DNA of 50,072 nt from Fimenecus sp045655645 (GCA_045655645.1 JAZOPS010000036.1:1-50072), one strand, 5' to 3'; positions 1-9,328 are shown, counted from the first letter of the stretch. Notes: generated from the letters alone by a model not told the origin. Numbers and translations are program-made.

Positions 1-1
1 T

Positions 2-859
2 GGCTCACAGAACGACATGGCTACGATCCGACTTTTGATGGGTGACGACCCTACAAGATGGCGTGACATCTTTTTAGTTCCTGCAGTTTTAGGCTTTATT
101 GCAGTGCTTTTGGTTATTCTCTTTGCAAAGGATACAAAGGTGTTTTTAAGTGAGAGAATTGCATATCTTAGCCGTCCTTTTGAAGAAAGACAAGCCGAGA
201 AAGAGTTGCAGAAACAACAAAAACAGGCTCAACGAAATCAGTCAGGCGTATTTAACGGCATTAAATATATCTTCGCTAACAAAGATACAAAAATGCTCAT
301 TATTTCACATATTATATTCGACTCAGCAATGCCTGCTATTGCACTCTATTTTGAGTCTACAATGCATGAGGTGGGAATGAGCACATCTGACATCACAAAA
401 GCACTCTTTATGGTTCCTGTGGTTTATGCCACAATCACATTCCTTTCAGGTTTCATTGCTGATAAACTTGGCCGAAAGGTGACGGTTACAGGATTTTCAA
501 CAACCTGCGTAGTTGGATATACACTCTTTGTTGTGGGTATTCTCTTTGGTTGGAATCCATATTTAATCGGTGCATTTGCAGGTCTTTATCAAGGCTCATA
601 TTGGATTGGTCGCGATTACATGAATGTTATGATGACCGAAAAAGTACCAACTGATATTCGTGCTTCTGTTGTTGGCGGTGAAGGACTTCTAGTTATTATT
701 GGTCTTGTAGTTGGTTATGTACTTGCAGTTGTGGGTATGATTTTCTTCCCAATTTGGTGGGTGTGCCTTGCAATTTCAGTTGTTGCAGTATCAGTTGCAG
801 CAGTAATGTTTACATTAAAGGTTAAAGAAACCAAAGGAACGGATTTAAACAATATTTGA
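2..859 (+). CDS. MFS transporter, C-terminal part (gene cut by the window edge)
   Basis: The reading frame is open from base 2, with no stop before the first internal ATG at 17, so the true start lies outside the window. The visible 286 residues hold about seven strongly hydrophobic segments separated by a charged, Lys/Gln-rich cytoplasmic loop (around residues 50-80). This matches the central loop and C-terminal six-helix half of a major facilitator superfamily transporter. A loop of the form ADKLGRKV (around residue 155) is the usual MFS inter-helix motif GxLaDrxGrkxx. The substrate cannot be read from this half. The gene is followed within a few bases by a palindromic repeat that may double as its terminator. 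MFS membership is fairly sure; substrate unknown. Confidence 0.8.
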   Translation, partial: GSQNDMATIRLLMGDDPTRWRDIFLVPAVLGFIAVLLVILFAKDTKVFLSERIAYLSRPFEERQAEKELQKQQKQAQRNQSGVFNGIKYIFANKDTKMLIISHIIFDSAMPAIALYFESTMHEVGMSTSDITKALFMVPVVYATITFLSGFIADKLGRKVTVTGFSTTCVVGYTLFVVGILFGWNPYLIGAFAGLYQGSYWIGRDYMNVMMTEKVPTDIRASVVGGEGLLVIIGLVVGYVLAVVGMIFFPIWWVCLAISVVAVSVAAVMFTLKVKETKGTDLNNI

Positions 860-860
860 T

Positions 861-885
861 GTAGGGGCGATTCACGAATCGCCCG
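861..885. repeat. Palindromic intergenic repeat, left copy
   Basis: The core is GGGCGATTC-AC-GAATCGCCC, a 9-bp perfect stem with a two-base spacer, preceded by GTAG. The exact reverse complement of the 25-base unit occurs at 1623-1647, on the other side of the next gene. Similar GC-rich palindromes in AT-rich clostridial genomes are usually dispersed intergenic repeats (from memory). It may also terminate the MFS transcript, although no long T-run follows. Confidence 0.75.
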
Positions 886-923
886 TAAAGTGAAATATGT
901 TTTTTGATAGTGGTGGTGTGTTT

Positions 924-1619
924 ATGTTCAAATCTTTTGAATGGCTAAAAGAAAAGATAAAACCTCTTGATTTATCAAAGCCTGATGTAGTTGCACTTGT
1001 AACGAATAAAAGAGCCTCTAAAAACGCTTTTGGTAACAATTATCGTGGCTGTTGTGCAATTAAAGAAGACTATAAGACATCGTCAGTTTTTCAAACTCTC
1101 GATGGCAAATTTATTGAGTATGAAGAGCCAAGTCGTACATATATAAATTTTTTAAGTCCCGAAGTGTATCCATACACTTTGTGGGTAGGGAGAGAATTGG
1201 AATTGTATGAAGGTGAACGGTTGGTCGGCACAATTGTGATTGAAGAAATTAAGAATAAAATTCTTGATAGAAATGCAAAGTTTTCTGATAGAGAAAATAT
1301 TTTAGAAGATTATGTAATATTAAATATTGCACTCAAACGTTCATTGGAAATGGGCAGTACTTATAATAAACCATTGGATAATAAATTGATGAAATCAGTA
1401 AAAGATTTATCAGGAAATGATATTGATAGGGTTGTAAAATACGTCTTACAAGTTCGAGATGATGTTTTGTGGAAAATTTATTTTCCAAATTATGATGTGA
1501 AGAAGCAAGAATTAACCATAGACGGAATAAAAGAAACAGCAGAAAAATATCCTTGGATTGACGAGAGCAATTTAAGAGAATTGCATGGGCGAGGATTATA
1601 TTACGCTTGGCACGGATAA
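924..1619 (+). CDS. Hypothetical protein between two inverted palindromes
   Basis: This is a 231-residue protein with no signal peptide and no membrane segment. I do not recognise a family with confidence. Residues around 90-115 have a pattern of the form LWVGRELELYEGERLVG followed by TIVIEEI, which resembles the beta-barrel tail seen in some small clostridial proteins of unknown function. The C-terminal 80 residues are charged and probably helical, ending in RGLYYAWHG. I chose the ATG at 924 because a GGTGG motif sits about 6 bases upstream. An in-frame ATG at 897 would add nine residues but lacks a ribosome binding site and abuts the palindrome. The gene stands alone between inverted copies of a 25-bp repeat and converges on the metallophosphoesterase gene. 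Confidence 0.6.
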   Translation: MFKSFEWLKEKIKPLDLSKPDVVALVTNKRASKNAFGNNYRGCCAIKEDYKTSSVFQTLDGKFIEYEEPSRTYINFLSPEVYPYTLWVGRELELYEGERLVGTIVIEEIKNKILDRNAKFSDRENILEDYVILNIALKRSLEMGSTYNKPLDNKLMKSVKDLSGNDIDRVVKYVLQVRDDVLWKIYFPNYDVKKQELTIDGIKETAEKYPWIDESNLRELHGRGLYYAWHG

Positions 1620-1622
1620 AAG

Positions 1623-1647
1623 CGGGCGATTCGTGAATCGCCCCTAC
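1623..1647. repeat. Palindromic intergenic repeat, right copy (inverted)
   Basis: This is the exact reverse complement of the 25-base repeat at 861-885 and lies directly after the stop codon of the hypothetical gene. The two copies bracket that gene in opposite orientation. Confidence 0.75.
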
Positions 1648-1713
1648 AAGATGATTAGTATTTAACTTTGTCATTTATGACAAAATTTAGCTCACAAAGT
1701 GAATATAACTAAA

Positions 1714-1744
1714 AAAAGAACTCCCGATGGGGGTTCTTTTTTTG
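1714..1744. terminator. Bidirectional rho-independent terminator
   Basis: AAGAACTCCC-GAT-GGGGGTTCTT forms a stem with a T-run on the right and an A-run on the left. It sits between converging genes, so it can serve both the hypothetical gene (+) and the metallophosphoesterase operon (-). Confidence 0.85.
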
Positions 1745-1751
1745 TTTATCT

Positions 1752-3029
1752 TTATTTATGCTCTTCGTTAAGCACCTGCATTGTAACTTCTTCTCTTGCT
1801 TCGTGTGCATATTTGTCTTGATAATAACTTTCTGCGGTGCAATCAAATGTGCCGTCAGGACTAACTGTAATCATTGTGCAACCACGCTGTGAGCCGAGTG
1901 AGCTAATTCTCAAATATGCAAGATAGTCAATGCTCATACCATATGTAAGACGAATGCCCTTATATTCAATTGAGAAGTTGTTAACATGGTCGTGGCCACA
2001 GAATGTGCCGTGTTTTCCGCCAAGCTCTGACATTGTTTCGAAGAGAGTGTCAGGAATTGCGCTGCTATAAACGACATCACCTGATTCACCAGCAGTGCCA
2101 TAGATAAGCTTAGCGTTTTCTGTGTCCTGATAGCCGTTTTCTGCATATTCAAACCAAGCGTCACCATATTCAGCAATAGGAATATGGAAGAAGAGCAATG
2201 TGTTAAGCTTTTTAAATTTCTCATTAAGCTCGTCTTTGTTGTCGAGAGTAGCAATAAGGTTTTTGTTATATTCGTTATTTTTCTCAACAGTTGACTTATA
2301 CCACTCTATCTGGTCTTCGTGAATATTGTCATATTCCCAAGCGAGTGTTTCAATCAAGCCTTCACCTGTATATGCATTTGAGTCGATTGTGAAAATTGAC
2401 TGAGTAATAATTCCCTGTGAGTTTTTAACATTGATAACGCTGTTGCCACATCCATAAAGGTCGTTGTTATCCTGATATAAGCAATATTTAAAATCAGGGT
2501 TAGAATAAAATTCTGAAACTTCTTCTCTTGTGTATGTGCTATAAAATTCAGAGTCGTGGTTACCGAAAGTAACTGTCCAATAAACACCAAGGGTTTCCAT
2601 AAGAGTTGCAAAGGTTTCGTGAGGTGGAAGATTATTGAAAGCGCCAGATTGATATGGCACAGGATAAGCAATATCACCTGTAATCACTACAAGGTCAGGC
2701 TTTTCAACTCTAATCATCTGTGCAACAGCGTTCATTGCAAGGGTGTCATTCTTTTTAGGAATCCAACCACCACCAAGATGCACATCAGTAAGATGCATAA
2801 TTTTTAATTCTCTGTCTGTTGTAAAAGTCCAGTTGCCCTCTGCATCTTTTTCAGGAATCAACTGATTTTCAATGCTGACTGGCTCAAAGGATGCTGCATA
2901 TTCAATCATTTTCTTGTTGTAACCCTTGTTTGCAATTGCACTAAAGCAAGCAAAAACAAGAATAAGGCAAAGAATAACAGCAATAATCTTTAAGAACACT
3001 TTTAAGATTTTCTTCAACTTCTTTTTCAT
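1752..3029 (-). CDS. Membrane-anchored calcineurin-like metallophosphoesterase
   Basis: The protein has 425 residues. A lysine-rich N-terminus followed by a hydrophobic stretch (about residues 10-32) indicates a signal anchor, so the enzyme probably faces outward. The calcineurin-like dinuclear-metal motifs are present in order: HLTDVHLGG (about residue 80), GDIAYP (about 117), GNHDSEF (about 156) and GHDHVNNF (about 345). The family hydrolyses phosphoesters; the substrate is not evident, and purple-acid-phosphatase-like or Ser/Thr-phosphatase-like roles are possible. The ATG at 3029 has a GGGGGA ribosome binding site. It lies 21 bases after the DUF554 gene on the same strand, so it is probably the last gene of the glmU-pth-mfd transcript. 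Confidence 0.85.
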   Translation of the reverse strand: MKKKLKKILKVFLKIIAVILCLILVFACFSAIANKGYNKKMIEYAASFEPVSIENQLIPEKDAEGNWTFTTDRELKIMHLTDVHLGGGWIPKKNDTLAMNAVAQMIRVEKPDLVVITGDIAYPVPYQSGAFNNLPPHETFATLMETLGVYWTVTFGNHDSEFYSTYTREEVSEFYSNPDFKYCLYQDNNDLYGCGNSVINVKNSQGIITQSIFTIDSNAYTGEGLIETLAWEYDNIHEDQIEWYKSTVEKNNEYNKNLIATLDNKDELNEKFKKLNTLLFFHIPIAEYGDAWFEYAENGYQDTENAKLIYGTAGESGDVVYSSAIPDTLFETMSELGGKHGTFCGHDHVNNFSIEYKGIRLTYGMSIDYLAYLRISSLGSQRGCTMITVSPDGTFDCTAESYYQDKYAHEAREEVTMQVLNEEHK

Positions 3030-3050
3030 AAATAAATCCCCCGTTATTTT

Positions 3051-3737
3051 TTATATTAATGAAATTACCCACAAAATTATAAACCAGAGTGGTGGAATAA
3101 TCAAAGCAGGTAACATATTAAGTGTTTTGAGATTTTTGATTTCGAGAATTGCAAGTCCCGAAGACGCTATAAGGAAACCACCCACAACGCTGATTTCACA
3201 CATAAGCTCAGGACTCATAAATTCACCTAAAAAGGTTGCAAGCAAATAAATTGAGCCTTGCCAACAGAAAAGCACAGGTGCTGCCAAGGCAATGCCAATG
3301 CCATAAGTTGATGCTAATACCATACTTGTTACAAGGTCAAGAGTGGCATTTGTGAAAAGATATGTATGGTCGTTATAAAGTGCAGAGTTTATAGGACCCA
3401 GAATCGATAAACTACCGATACAGAAAAGAAGAATTGCAGTTGAAAGCCCTTTGCCCAACTCACTTTTGCCTTTCTTTTCGGTGAGTGAATTGAAACGCTT
3501 GTCAAGGTCGAGCATATTGCCCAGCAGTGAGCCGAGAGCAAGACTCACAATAAACAAAACGGGATATTTACTATTCGGCATATTCTGCACAACTGAATTA
3601 ATGCCGATACCCGCCGCCGCAAGTCCCATTGCATTCATAAGGCATTTTGTATATTTCTCTTTAATTCCTTTTTTGAGTAAACTACCAACAACGCTACCAA
3701 TGAGAATGGTTGAAGTGTTTACAATTGTACCAATCAT
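3051..3737 (-). CDS. DUF554 family membrane protein
   Basis: The protein has 228 residues and about six hydrophobic helices. Its start, MIGTIVNTSTILIGSVVGSL, is characteristic of the DUF554 (YqgA/YdfK-like) family of predicted transporters of unknown substrate. I chose the ATG at 3737 because AAGGTGA lies about 6 bases upstream and because family members begin this way. A GTG at 3746 is in frame, but it lies within that ribosome binding site and overlaps the end of mfd. The gene is immediately downstream of mfd, so the two are likely co-transcribed and possibly coupled in translation. Confidence 0.85.
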   Translation of the reverse strand: MIGTIVNTSTILIGSVVGSLLKKGIKEKYTKCLMNAMGLAAAGIGINSVVQNMPNSKYPVLFIVSLALGSLLGNMLDLDKRFNSLTEKKGKSELGKGLSTAILLFCIGSLSILGPINSALYNDHTYLFTNATLDLVTSMVLASTYGIGIALAAPVLFCWQGSIYLLATFLGEFMSPELMCEISVVGGFLIASSGLAILEIKNLKTLNMLPALIIPPLWFIILWVISLI

Positions 3738-3738
3738 T

Positions 3739-6700
3739 TTAATCACCTTGTTTAGATTTGTTTATACTGTCAATGGATTCAAAAATCTCTTTTAAGGTGT
3801 CGAGAGAATTCTGATTATCCAACTTTTTAACATTAATGCTCTTTTTACCCTTTTGAGTCACGCTAATTCTTCCGCGAAGAATTGATGACAAATCAAGCAC
3901 CAAAGATGCGTCAATATCTTCACAGTAAAGTGCGATTATATCACCACGCTGACCAATTTCAAAAATTCCCATTGATGCTGCCGTATTTCTGCAAAGGGAC
4001 ACTTCGATAAGCCCTTCAACAGATGGTGGCACATCACCAAAACGGTCGCGAAGTTCATCGCGCACATCTTCTGCATCTTGGAATGTGCGAATATCTGCAA
4101 TTCTTCGGTAAACTGTGAGTCTTTGTGAAAGAGCAGAAATATATTGGTCGGGGATATGCGCATTAATTTGAAGGTCAATAAGACATTCTTTTTGCTTTGG
4201 TTTTTCGCCTTTTTCCTGACTTATGGCTTCACTCAACAGTTTCATATACATATCATAGCCCACGGCAGCAAGATGCCCGTGCTGTTGTGCACCAAGTAAG
4301 TTGCCTGCACCACGAATTTCAAGGTCGCGCATTGCGATTTTAAAGCCCGAGCCAAATTCTGTATATTCACGGATTGCTTGAAGTCGTTTGTATGCAACTT
4401 CGGATAAATTCTTATCCCGTTTATATGTGAGATATGCACTGGCTCTTCTAGCACTTCGACCAACACGACCACGCAACTGATGAAGCTGAGCAAGACCTAA
4501 TTTGTCAGCATCTTCAATAATCAATGTGTTAGCGTTTGGCACATCAACACCCGTTTCAATAATTGTTGTACAAACGAGAATATCAATTTCACCGTTCATA
4601 AGGTCGCGCCAGATTTCGCTTAACTCTTCTTCATTCATTTTGCCATGTGCAGTTCTGATTCGTGCGTCAGGCAAGAATTCCTGAATGGAGAGTGCAACAC
4701 CGTCAATGGTATCAACTCGGTTATGAAGAAAATAGACCTGACCACCACGACGAAGCTCTTTTTCCATCGCTTCACAAAGTAGTGCCATATTGTGCTCAAT
4801 AACATAGGTCTGCACAGGAAAACGGTCGGACGGCGCTTCTTCAATAACTGACATATCACGAATGCCCGACATTGCCATATTAAGTGTTCGTGGAATAGGT
4901 GTAGCAGAGAGTGTGAGCACATCGACACCTGGGAACATTTCTTTGAGTTTCTCTTTCTGTGCAACGCCGAAACGTTGTTCTTCGTCAACGATTAAAAGTC
5001 CCAAATCCTTGAATTTGACATTCTTTGAAATGAGAGAATGAGTACCCACAACAATATCAATAAAGCCAGAGTTTATACTCTTGATTATTTTTGAACGCTG
5101 TGTAGGGGTGCGGAATCGTGAAAGCATTTCTGCTTCAATTGGAAAGCCTTCAAAACGCTTTAAAATAGTTTGATAGTGTTGAAGTGCAAGGATGGTAGTA
5201 GGCACTAAAATCGCACATTGTTTACCATCTGCAATACATTTGAAAACAGCTCTAAGTGCCACTTCGGTTTTGCCAAAACCAACATCACCACAAAGAAGAC
5301 GGTCCATTGGATATGGCTTTTCCATATCATTCTTGATTTCGTCAATACTACGAAGCTGGTCACCAGTTTCTTCAAATGGGAAACGGCGTTCAAAATCAGT
5401 TTGCATATCAATGTCAGGTGAGAATGCATAACCCTCACTGTGCAAACGCTGTGAATAGAGTTTTATAAGTTGGTCTGCCATGTCCTTAACAGCAGAACGA
5501 ACTTTGCTTCGTGTCTTTTCCCACTCGCCACCACCAAGACGGTTAAGCTTTAATGCCTTGCCGTCGTCTTCGTGTGGACCAATATATTTTGATACCAAAT
5601 CAAGTTGAGTAACGGGTACATAGAGCACATCACTCTTTGCATATTTGATTTTGATATAGTCTTTTATAATTTTGTTTGCTTCAAGTTGAGTAACACCGTC
5701 AAAAATACCGATACCGTGAATTGAATGAACGATATAATCACCCTTGCGAAGTTCATCAAGAGAGTGAATGGTGTCCCTTGCCTTGAAACCTGTGTTTCGT
5801 CTTTTTGTCTTGGTCTGATAAACCTTTGAATATGTGAAAATATAGAGCTTTTCTCGTGGGAATGAAAATCCCGATGTAAGCGACCCCGAAAGCACACAAA
5901 CTGCGCCTTTTGGAAATTTTGCAGGAATATGTGAGAAATAAACTGATGTGAAATCTTCATCGTTTAAAGTGTCTGCAAGGTTTTTTGCGCTTTTTTCAGT
6001 ACCTGCAAAGACGATAACTGTTCTGTCCTTTGAAAGCACAGGTTTTAAGTCTTCCATAAGCACATCAAGTTTACCGTTCCAAATTGGCAAAGTTCCACCA
6101 TTGAATGTGGTGAGAGATTTAACGGGTGTGTCAAAACTGCCACGAGCAAAATTGTCAACATAAGTTGCACCGAATTGCTCATATTTTTCCACTAATTCAT
6201 TGAATGTGAGAGTGAATTTGTCAAGTCCCTTGCAAAGTGTACCATCATCAACGCAAGCCTTGATGTCTTCGTATAAAAGTTTCTGTGAAGATGAAACTTT
6301 TTCTTTGATTCCACCCGTTTCAAAGCAGAAAAGAAGATAATCTTTTGCATAGTCAAAAATTGTAGCAGGGGAATAGATAAGTGGCAAATATTTGTCAGCA
6401 GAGCCAACGGACAAACCACCTTTAAGACGGTCAATATCTCCGTAGAGCTTTTCACGGATAATATCAGTTTTCTTACCCCTTATTGAGCTTGCGAGTTTTT
6501 CGATTCTCTCGATTAATTCTTGTGGATTATCAATAATAATCTCTTTTGATGGTGCAATTAAAATCTCATCAATGTTAACTGTTCTTCGTTGAGAAACAAT
6601 GTCAAAACGGCACATTGTGTCAACTGTGTCACCCCAGAGTTCAATTCGAACGGGTTCTTCGTCATCAGGGGAGAAAAAGTCAACAATACCACCACGGACA

Positions 6701-7218
6701 GAAAATTGCCCAACACCCTCAACTGCGTCAACTCGGGTATATCCTGCATAGTTTAATGACATAATTATATTCTCAAGAGTTGTTTCTTCATTTTTCTTTA
6801 AAAGAACGGACTTTTGTCTTAAAATCTCAGGTGGTACGGTGTATGAAACCGATGCTTCTGCACTTGCAACTACAATGTCTATACGATTATCGAGCATTCG
6901 TCTTAAAACTTTAATTCGTTTTTGCTCATATTCATAACTCTGTGAGTCAGTTGTATAAAAAGAAAAACTGCGTGACGGATATTGCAAAGCAGACACGCCA
7001 AAAGCGGTCAAATCTTCACAAAGTCGTACAGCAGTTGCATCGTCGGGCACGACAACAAGGGCCTTTTTTTCAAGACCCCCCACTAACGCAGAAATGATGT
7101 GTGCTTTTTGCACGGGGGTTAACCCCAAAACACCTTGTGGCAGAAAACCTTTTTTAATACTGTTTTCTACACCTTGAAATTCTGCAGAATTTTTAATTGA
7201 ATTTGTAAATGCGGACAT
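3739..7218 (-). CDS. mfd: Transcription-repair coupling factor Mfd
   Basis: The protein has 1159 residues, the normal length. The order is UvrB-like N-terminal domains (about 1-340), an RNA-polymerase-interaction (CarD-like) domain with GDYIVHSIHGIGIFDGV (about 480-500), superfamily 2 translocase motifs (Walker A GDVGFGKTE about residue 635; DEEQRFG in the DExx box; SATPIPRTL; QLRGRVGRS) and a TRCF C-terminal domain. Mfd removes RNA polymerase stalled at DNA lesions and recruits UvrA. I prefer the ATG at 7218. An in-frame TTG at 7233 overlaps the pth stop codon, while GAGG about 10 bases before the ATG can serve as ribosome binding site. It follows pth, a gene pair also seen in Bacillus. Confidence 0.97.
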   Translation of the reverse strand: MSAFTNSIKNSAEFQGVENSIKKGFLPQGVLGLTPVQKAHIISALVGGLEKKALVVVPDDATAVRLCEDLTAFGVSALQYPSRSFSFYTTDSQSYEYEQKRIKVLRRMLDNRIDIVVASAEASVSYTVPPEILRQKSVLLKKNEETTLENIIMSLNYAGYTRVDAVEGVGQFSVRGGIVDFFSPDDEEPVRIELWGDTVDTMCRFDIVSQRRTVNIDEILIAPSKEIIIDNPQELIERIEKLASSIRGKKTDIIREKLYGDIDRLKGGLSVGSADKYLPLIYSPATIFDYAKDYLLFCFETGGIKEKVSSSQKLLYEDIKACVDDGTLCKGLDKFTLTFNELVEKYEQFGATYVDNFARGSFDTPVKSLTTFNGGTLPIWNGKLDVLMEDLKPVLSKDRTVIVFAGTEKSAKNLADTLNDEDFTSVYFSHIPAKFPKGAVCVLSGSLTSGFSFPREKLYIFTYSKVYQTKTKRRNTGFKARDTIHSLDELRKGDYIVHSIHGIGIFDGVTQLEANKIIKDYIKIKYAKSDVLYVPVTQLDLVSKYIGPHEDDGKALKLNRLGGGEWEKTRSKVRSAVKDMADQLIKLYSQRLHSEGYAFSPDIDMQTDFERRFPFEETGDQLRSIDEIKNDMEKPYPMDRLLCGDVGFGKTEVALRAVFKCIADGKQCAILVPTTILALQHYQTILKRFEGFPIEAEMLSRFRTPTQRSKIIKSINSGFIDIVVGTHSLISKNVKFKDLGLLIVDEEQRFGVAQKEKLKEMFPGVDVLTLSATPIPRTLNMAMSGIRDMSVIEEAPSDRFPVQTYVIEHNMALLCEAMEKELRRGGQVYFLHNRVDTIDGVALSIQEFLPDARIRTAHGKMNEEELSEIWRDLMNGEIDILVCTTIIETGVDVPNANTLIIEDADKLGLAQLHQLRGRVGRSARRASAYLTYKRDKNLSEVAYKRLQAIREYTEFGSGFKIAMRDLEIRGAGNLLGAQQHGHLAAVGYDMYMKLLSEAISQEKGEKPKQKECLIDLQINAHIPDQYISALSQRLTVYRRIADIRTFQDAEDVRDELRDRFGDVPPSVEGLIEVSLCRNTAASMGIFEIGQRGDIIALYCEDIDASLVLDLSSILRGRISVTQKGKKSINVKKLDNQNSLDTLKEIFESIDSINKSKQGD

Positions 7219-7229
7219 AGTTTTTTGCC

Positions 7230-7844
7230 TCAACTATTATATAAGTTCATTGCCTTTTCTATGTTGTTATCGAGCAATAATTCAAGTGCCTTGCAAGCGT
7301 TTTCAAGTGCGGGCTCAAGTGCTTTTTGCTCGTCTTTTTTAAATTCAGAAAGTACCCAGTCAGCAAGGTCAAAGTCAGGGTGAGGCTTTTTGCCACAACC
7401 AACCTTGATTCGTGGAAATTGGTCAGAATTTAAATGATAAATAATACTCTTTATTCCGTTGTGACCACCATCAGTACCTTTTCTACGGATGCGAAGTTTA
7501 CCAACATCAAGAGAAATGTCATCATAAATTACAATGACCTTTTCTGCGGGGATTTTATAAAATGATGCACATTCTCTAACGGCTTCACCACTATTATTCA
7601 TAAAGGTTTGTGGTTTCATTATAATTAGGCGATGACCATTTATATTGGTGTCACAAATGAGTGATTTGAATTTAAGTCTGTCAATTCTAAAATTTAATTT
7701 ATCTGAAAGCATATCCAAGCACAAAAAACCTGCGTTGTGTCGGGTGAGAGTATATTTGTTGCCGGGATTTCCAAGTCCCACAACAAGATATTCAGGTGCA
7801 CCCGTTGGGCTTATGCTTGTCTGTCTTCTGAATTTGTTGAACAT
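7230..7844 (-). CDS. pth: Peptidyl-tRNA hydrolase
   Basis: The protein has 204 residues. The family signature LVVGLGNPGNKYTLTRHNAGF (about residues 20-40) carries the catalytic His of RHNAGF. Further motifs are KPQTFMNNSGEAV (about 77-89) and GKLRIRRKGTDGGHNG (about 115-130). It cleaves peptidyl-tRNA released from ribosomes. A roughly 15-residue extension precedes the conserved core. It lies between glmU and mfd on the same strand with short gaps, forming an operon. Confidence 0.96.
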   Translation of the reverse strand: MFNKFRRQTSISPTGAPEYLVVGLGNPGNKYTLTRHNAGFLCLDMLSDKLNFRIDRLKFKSLICDTNINGHRLIIMKPQTFMNNSGEAVRECASFYKIPAEKVIVIYDDISLDVGKLRIRRKGTDGGHNGIKSIIYHLNSDQFPRIKVGCGKKPHPDFDLADWVLSEFKKDEQKALEPALENACKALELLLDNNIEKAMNLYNS

Positions 7845-7856
7845 ATCGTGTTTCCT

Positions 7857-9260
7857 TTATTTTGAATATTTATCTTTATTTGCAATTCGCCAACCGATTT
7901 TGTTGACCTGTTTTGCTCTTGCAATTCCGAGTGAATCTTCGGGAATATCGTCTGTGATTGTTGAACCTGCAGCAGTATAAGCACCGTCGCCAATTGTTAC
8001 AGGAGCCACAAGGTTTGTGTTGCAACCGATAAAGCAGTCGTCACCAATAACCGTGCGATGTTTGTTTCTGCCGTCATAGTTAACTGTAACCGTGCCACAA
8101 CCAAAGTTTACACGTTTGCCCACATCTGCATCACCCACATAGGTAAGGTGAGAAACCTTTGTGCCCTCGTCAATTTTTGAGTTTTTAACTTCAACAAAGT
8201 TGCCAAGGTGAACATTGTCACCAACAACTGAATTAGGTCTGATATGCACAAATGGACCAATATCAGCGCCGTTTTTAACTGTTGACTGATAACATTGAAC
8301 ATTATTGAGTTTTGCATTATCTTCAACAATGCTGTCGCTGATAATTGAGTTTGGACCAATCACGCAGTTTTTACCGATTTTTGTGTTACCTTTAATGATT
8401 GTGTTGGGCATAATACAAGTGTCAATGCCGATTTCAACGCCTGGCTCAATAATAACGCCGTCAGCATAAGGAATGTTAACTCCGGCAGAAAGATGGAACT
8501 CTATTTCTTGCATTTTAGCATAAGTATTAAGTTCCATAAGCTGTAATCTATTGTTTGCACCCAAGATAATATCAGAGCGAGGTGCGAAGAATGTGTCTGC
8601 TTTTGCGCCAAGTTCAATGAGAATTGAAACTGCGTCAACAAGGTTATAATGCCCGTTTGCTCTTGGTGGAAGCTGATTTAAAATATCTCTAAGTTTTGAT
8701 GCTTTGAACCAGAATGTGCCTGATGAAATTTCATTTATTCTCTTAACATCACTATCTGCATCTTGCTCTTCAATAATACCCACAAAATCTCTTGAAGCGT
8801 TGCGGATAATTCTGCCATAACCGAAAGGTTTGCCCACAATTGCAGTAATAACTGTAATATCATTCTGTGATGCGAGATGATGAGTAAATGCACCGTGAAT
8901 TGTGTTAGCGTCAAGGAAAGGTGTGTCACCATTCAAAATGAGCACATGACCGTCTTCTTTTGCGATTTCTTCAATATATGGGAGTGCTTGCATAACAGCG
9001 TGAGCAGTACCAAGTGGAATTTCTTGCTCAACTGTATCAATTTTGTTGTTAGGGAATTCTTTTGCAAGATAATTCTTGATGTATGTGTCTTTTGCCGGAA
9101 CAACTGTCACGATTTTTTTGATACCTGAACTCACAACAGAAGAAGCAACACAACCAACAAGTGGTTTGCCCATAACCTCTGCCATAACTGATGGCATTCC
9201 TGATTTTAAGAGTGTGCCCGTAGCACCTGCCATAATAATTGCCAAGCCGTTTCTGTTCAT
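7857..9260 (-). CDS. glmU: GlmU-like bifunctional protein with a degenerate uridyltransferase site
   Basis: The protein has 467 residues. The N-terminal nucleotidyltransferase fold spans about 1-230 and the left-handed beta-helix acetyltransferase about 250-450. In the acetyltransferase the key stretch (about residues 350-390) is intact, including SHLTYVGDADVG with the catalytic His, and NYDG. In the uridyltransferase the nucleotide loop, usually LAAGxGTRMxSxxPKV, reads MAGATGTLLKSGMPSV. The catalytic Arg is therefore Leu17 and the Lys is Ser24. NGDTPF and GANNRLQL, which hold metal-binding residues, remain. I chose the ATG at 9260 because GGGGGT lies 8 bases upstream; a TTG at 9275 lies at that motif. 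This is the first gene of the glmU-pth-mfd operon. GlmU normally makes UDP-GlcNAc; here the second half-reaction is doubtful. Confidence 0.9.
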   Translation of the reverse strand: MNRNGLAIIMAGATGTLLKSGMPSVMAEVMGKPLVGCVASSVVSSGIKKIVTVVPAKDTYIKNYLAKEFPNNKIDTVEQEIPLGTAHAVMQALPYIEEIAKEDGHVLILNGDTPFLDANTIHGAFTHHLASQNDITVITAIVGKPFGYGRIIRNASRDFVGIIEEQDADSDVKRINEISSGTFWFKASKLRDILNQLPPRANGHYNLVDAVSILIELGAKADTFFAPRSDIILGANNRLQLMELNTYAKMQEIEFHLSAGVNIPYADGVIIEPGVEIGIDTCIMPNTIIKGNTKIGKNCVIGPNSIISDSIVEDNAKLNNVQCYQSTVKNGADIGPFVHIRPNSVVGDNVHLGNFVEVKNSKIDEGTKVSHLTYVGDADVGKRVNFGCGTVTVNYDGRNKHRTVIGDDCFIGCNTNLVAPVTIGDGAYTAAGSTITDDIPEDSLGIARAKQVNKIGWRIANKDKYSK

Positions 9261-9299
9261 AAAATATACCCCCAATATAAAGTATATATAATTACTTAA

Positions 9300-9328
9300 A
9301 TATTATCACAAAAACAGAGCGTTTTCAA
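9300..9328 (-). promoter_or_regulatory. Sigma-A-type promoter for glmU operon
   Basis: On the minus strand TTGAAA (9328-9323) and TAATAT (9305-9300) are separated by exactly 17 bases, about 40 bases ahead of the glmU start. It is divergent from the glycosyltransferase promoter. Confidence 0.65.

Noticed and set aside
2926..3249. 107-codon plus-strand frame across the metallophosphoesterase/DUF554 junction
   Set aside because: It overlaps two clear minus-strand genes and lacks a ribosome binding site and recognisable protein character.
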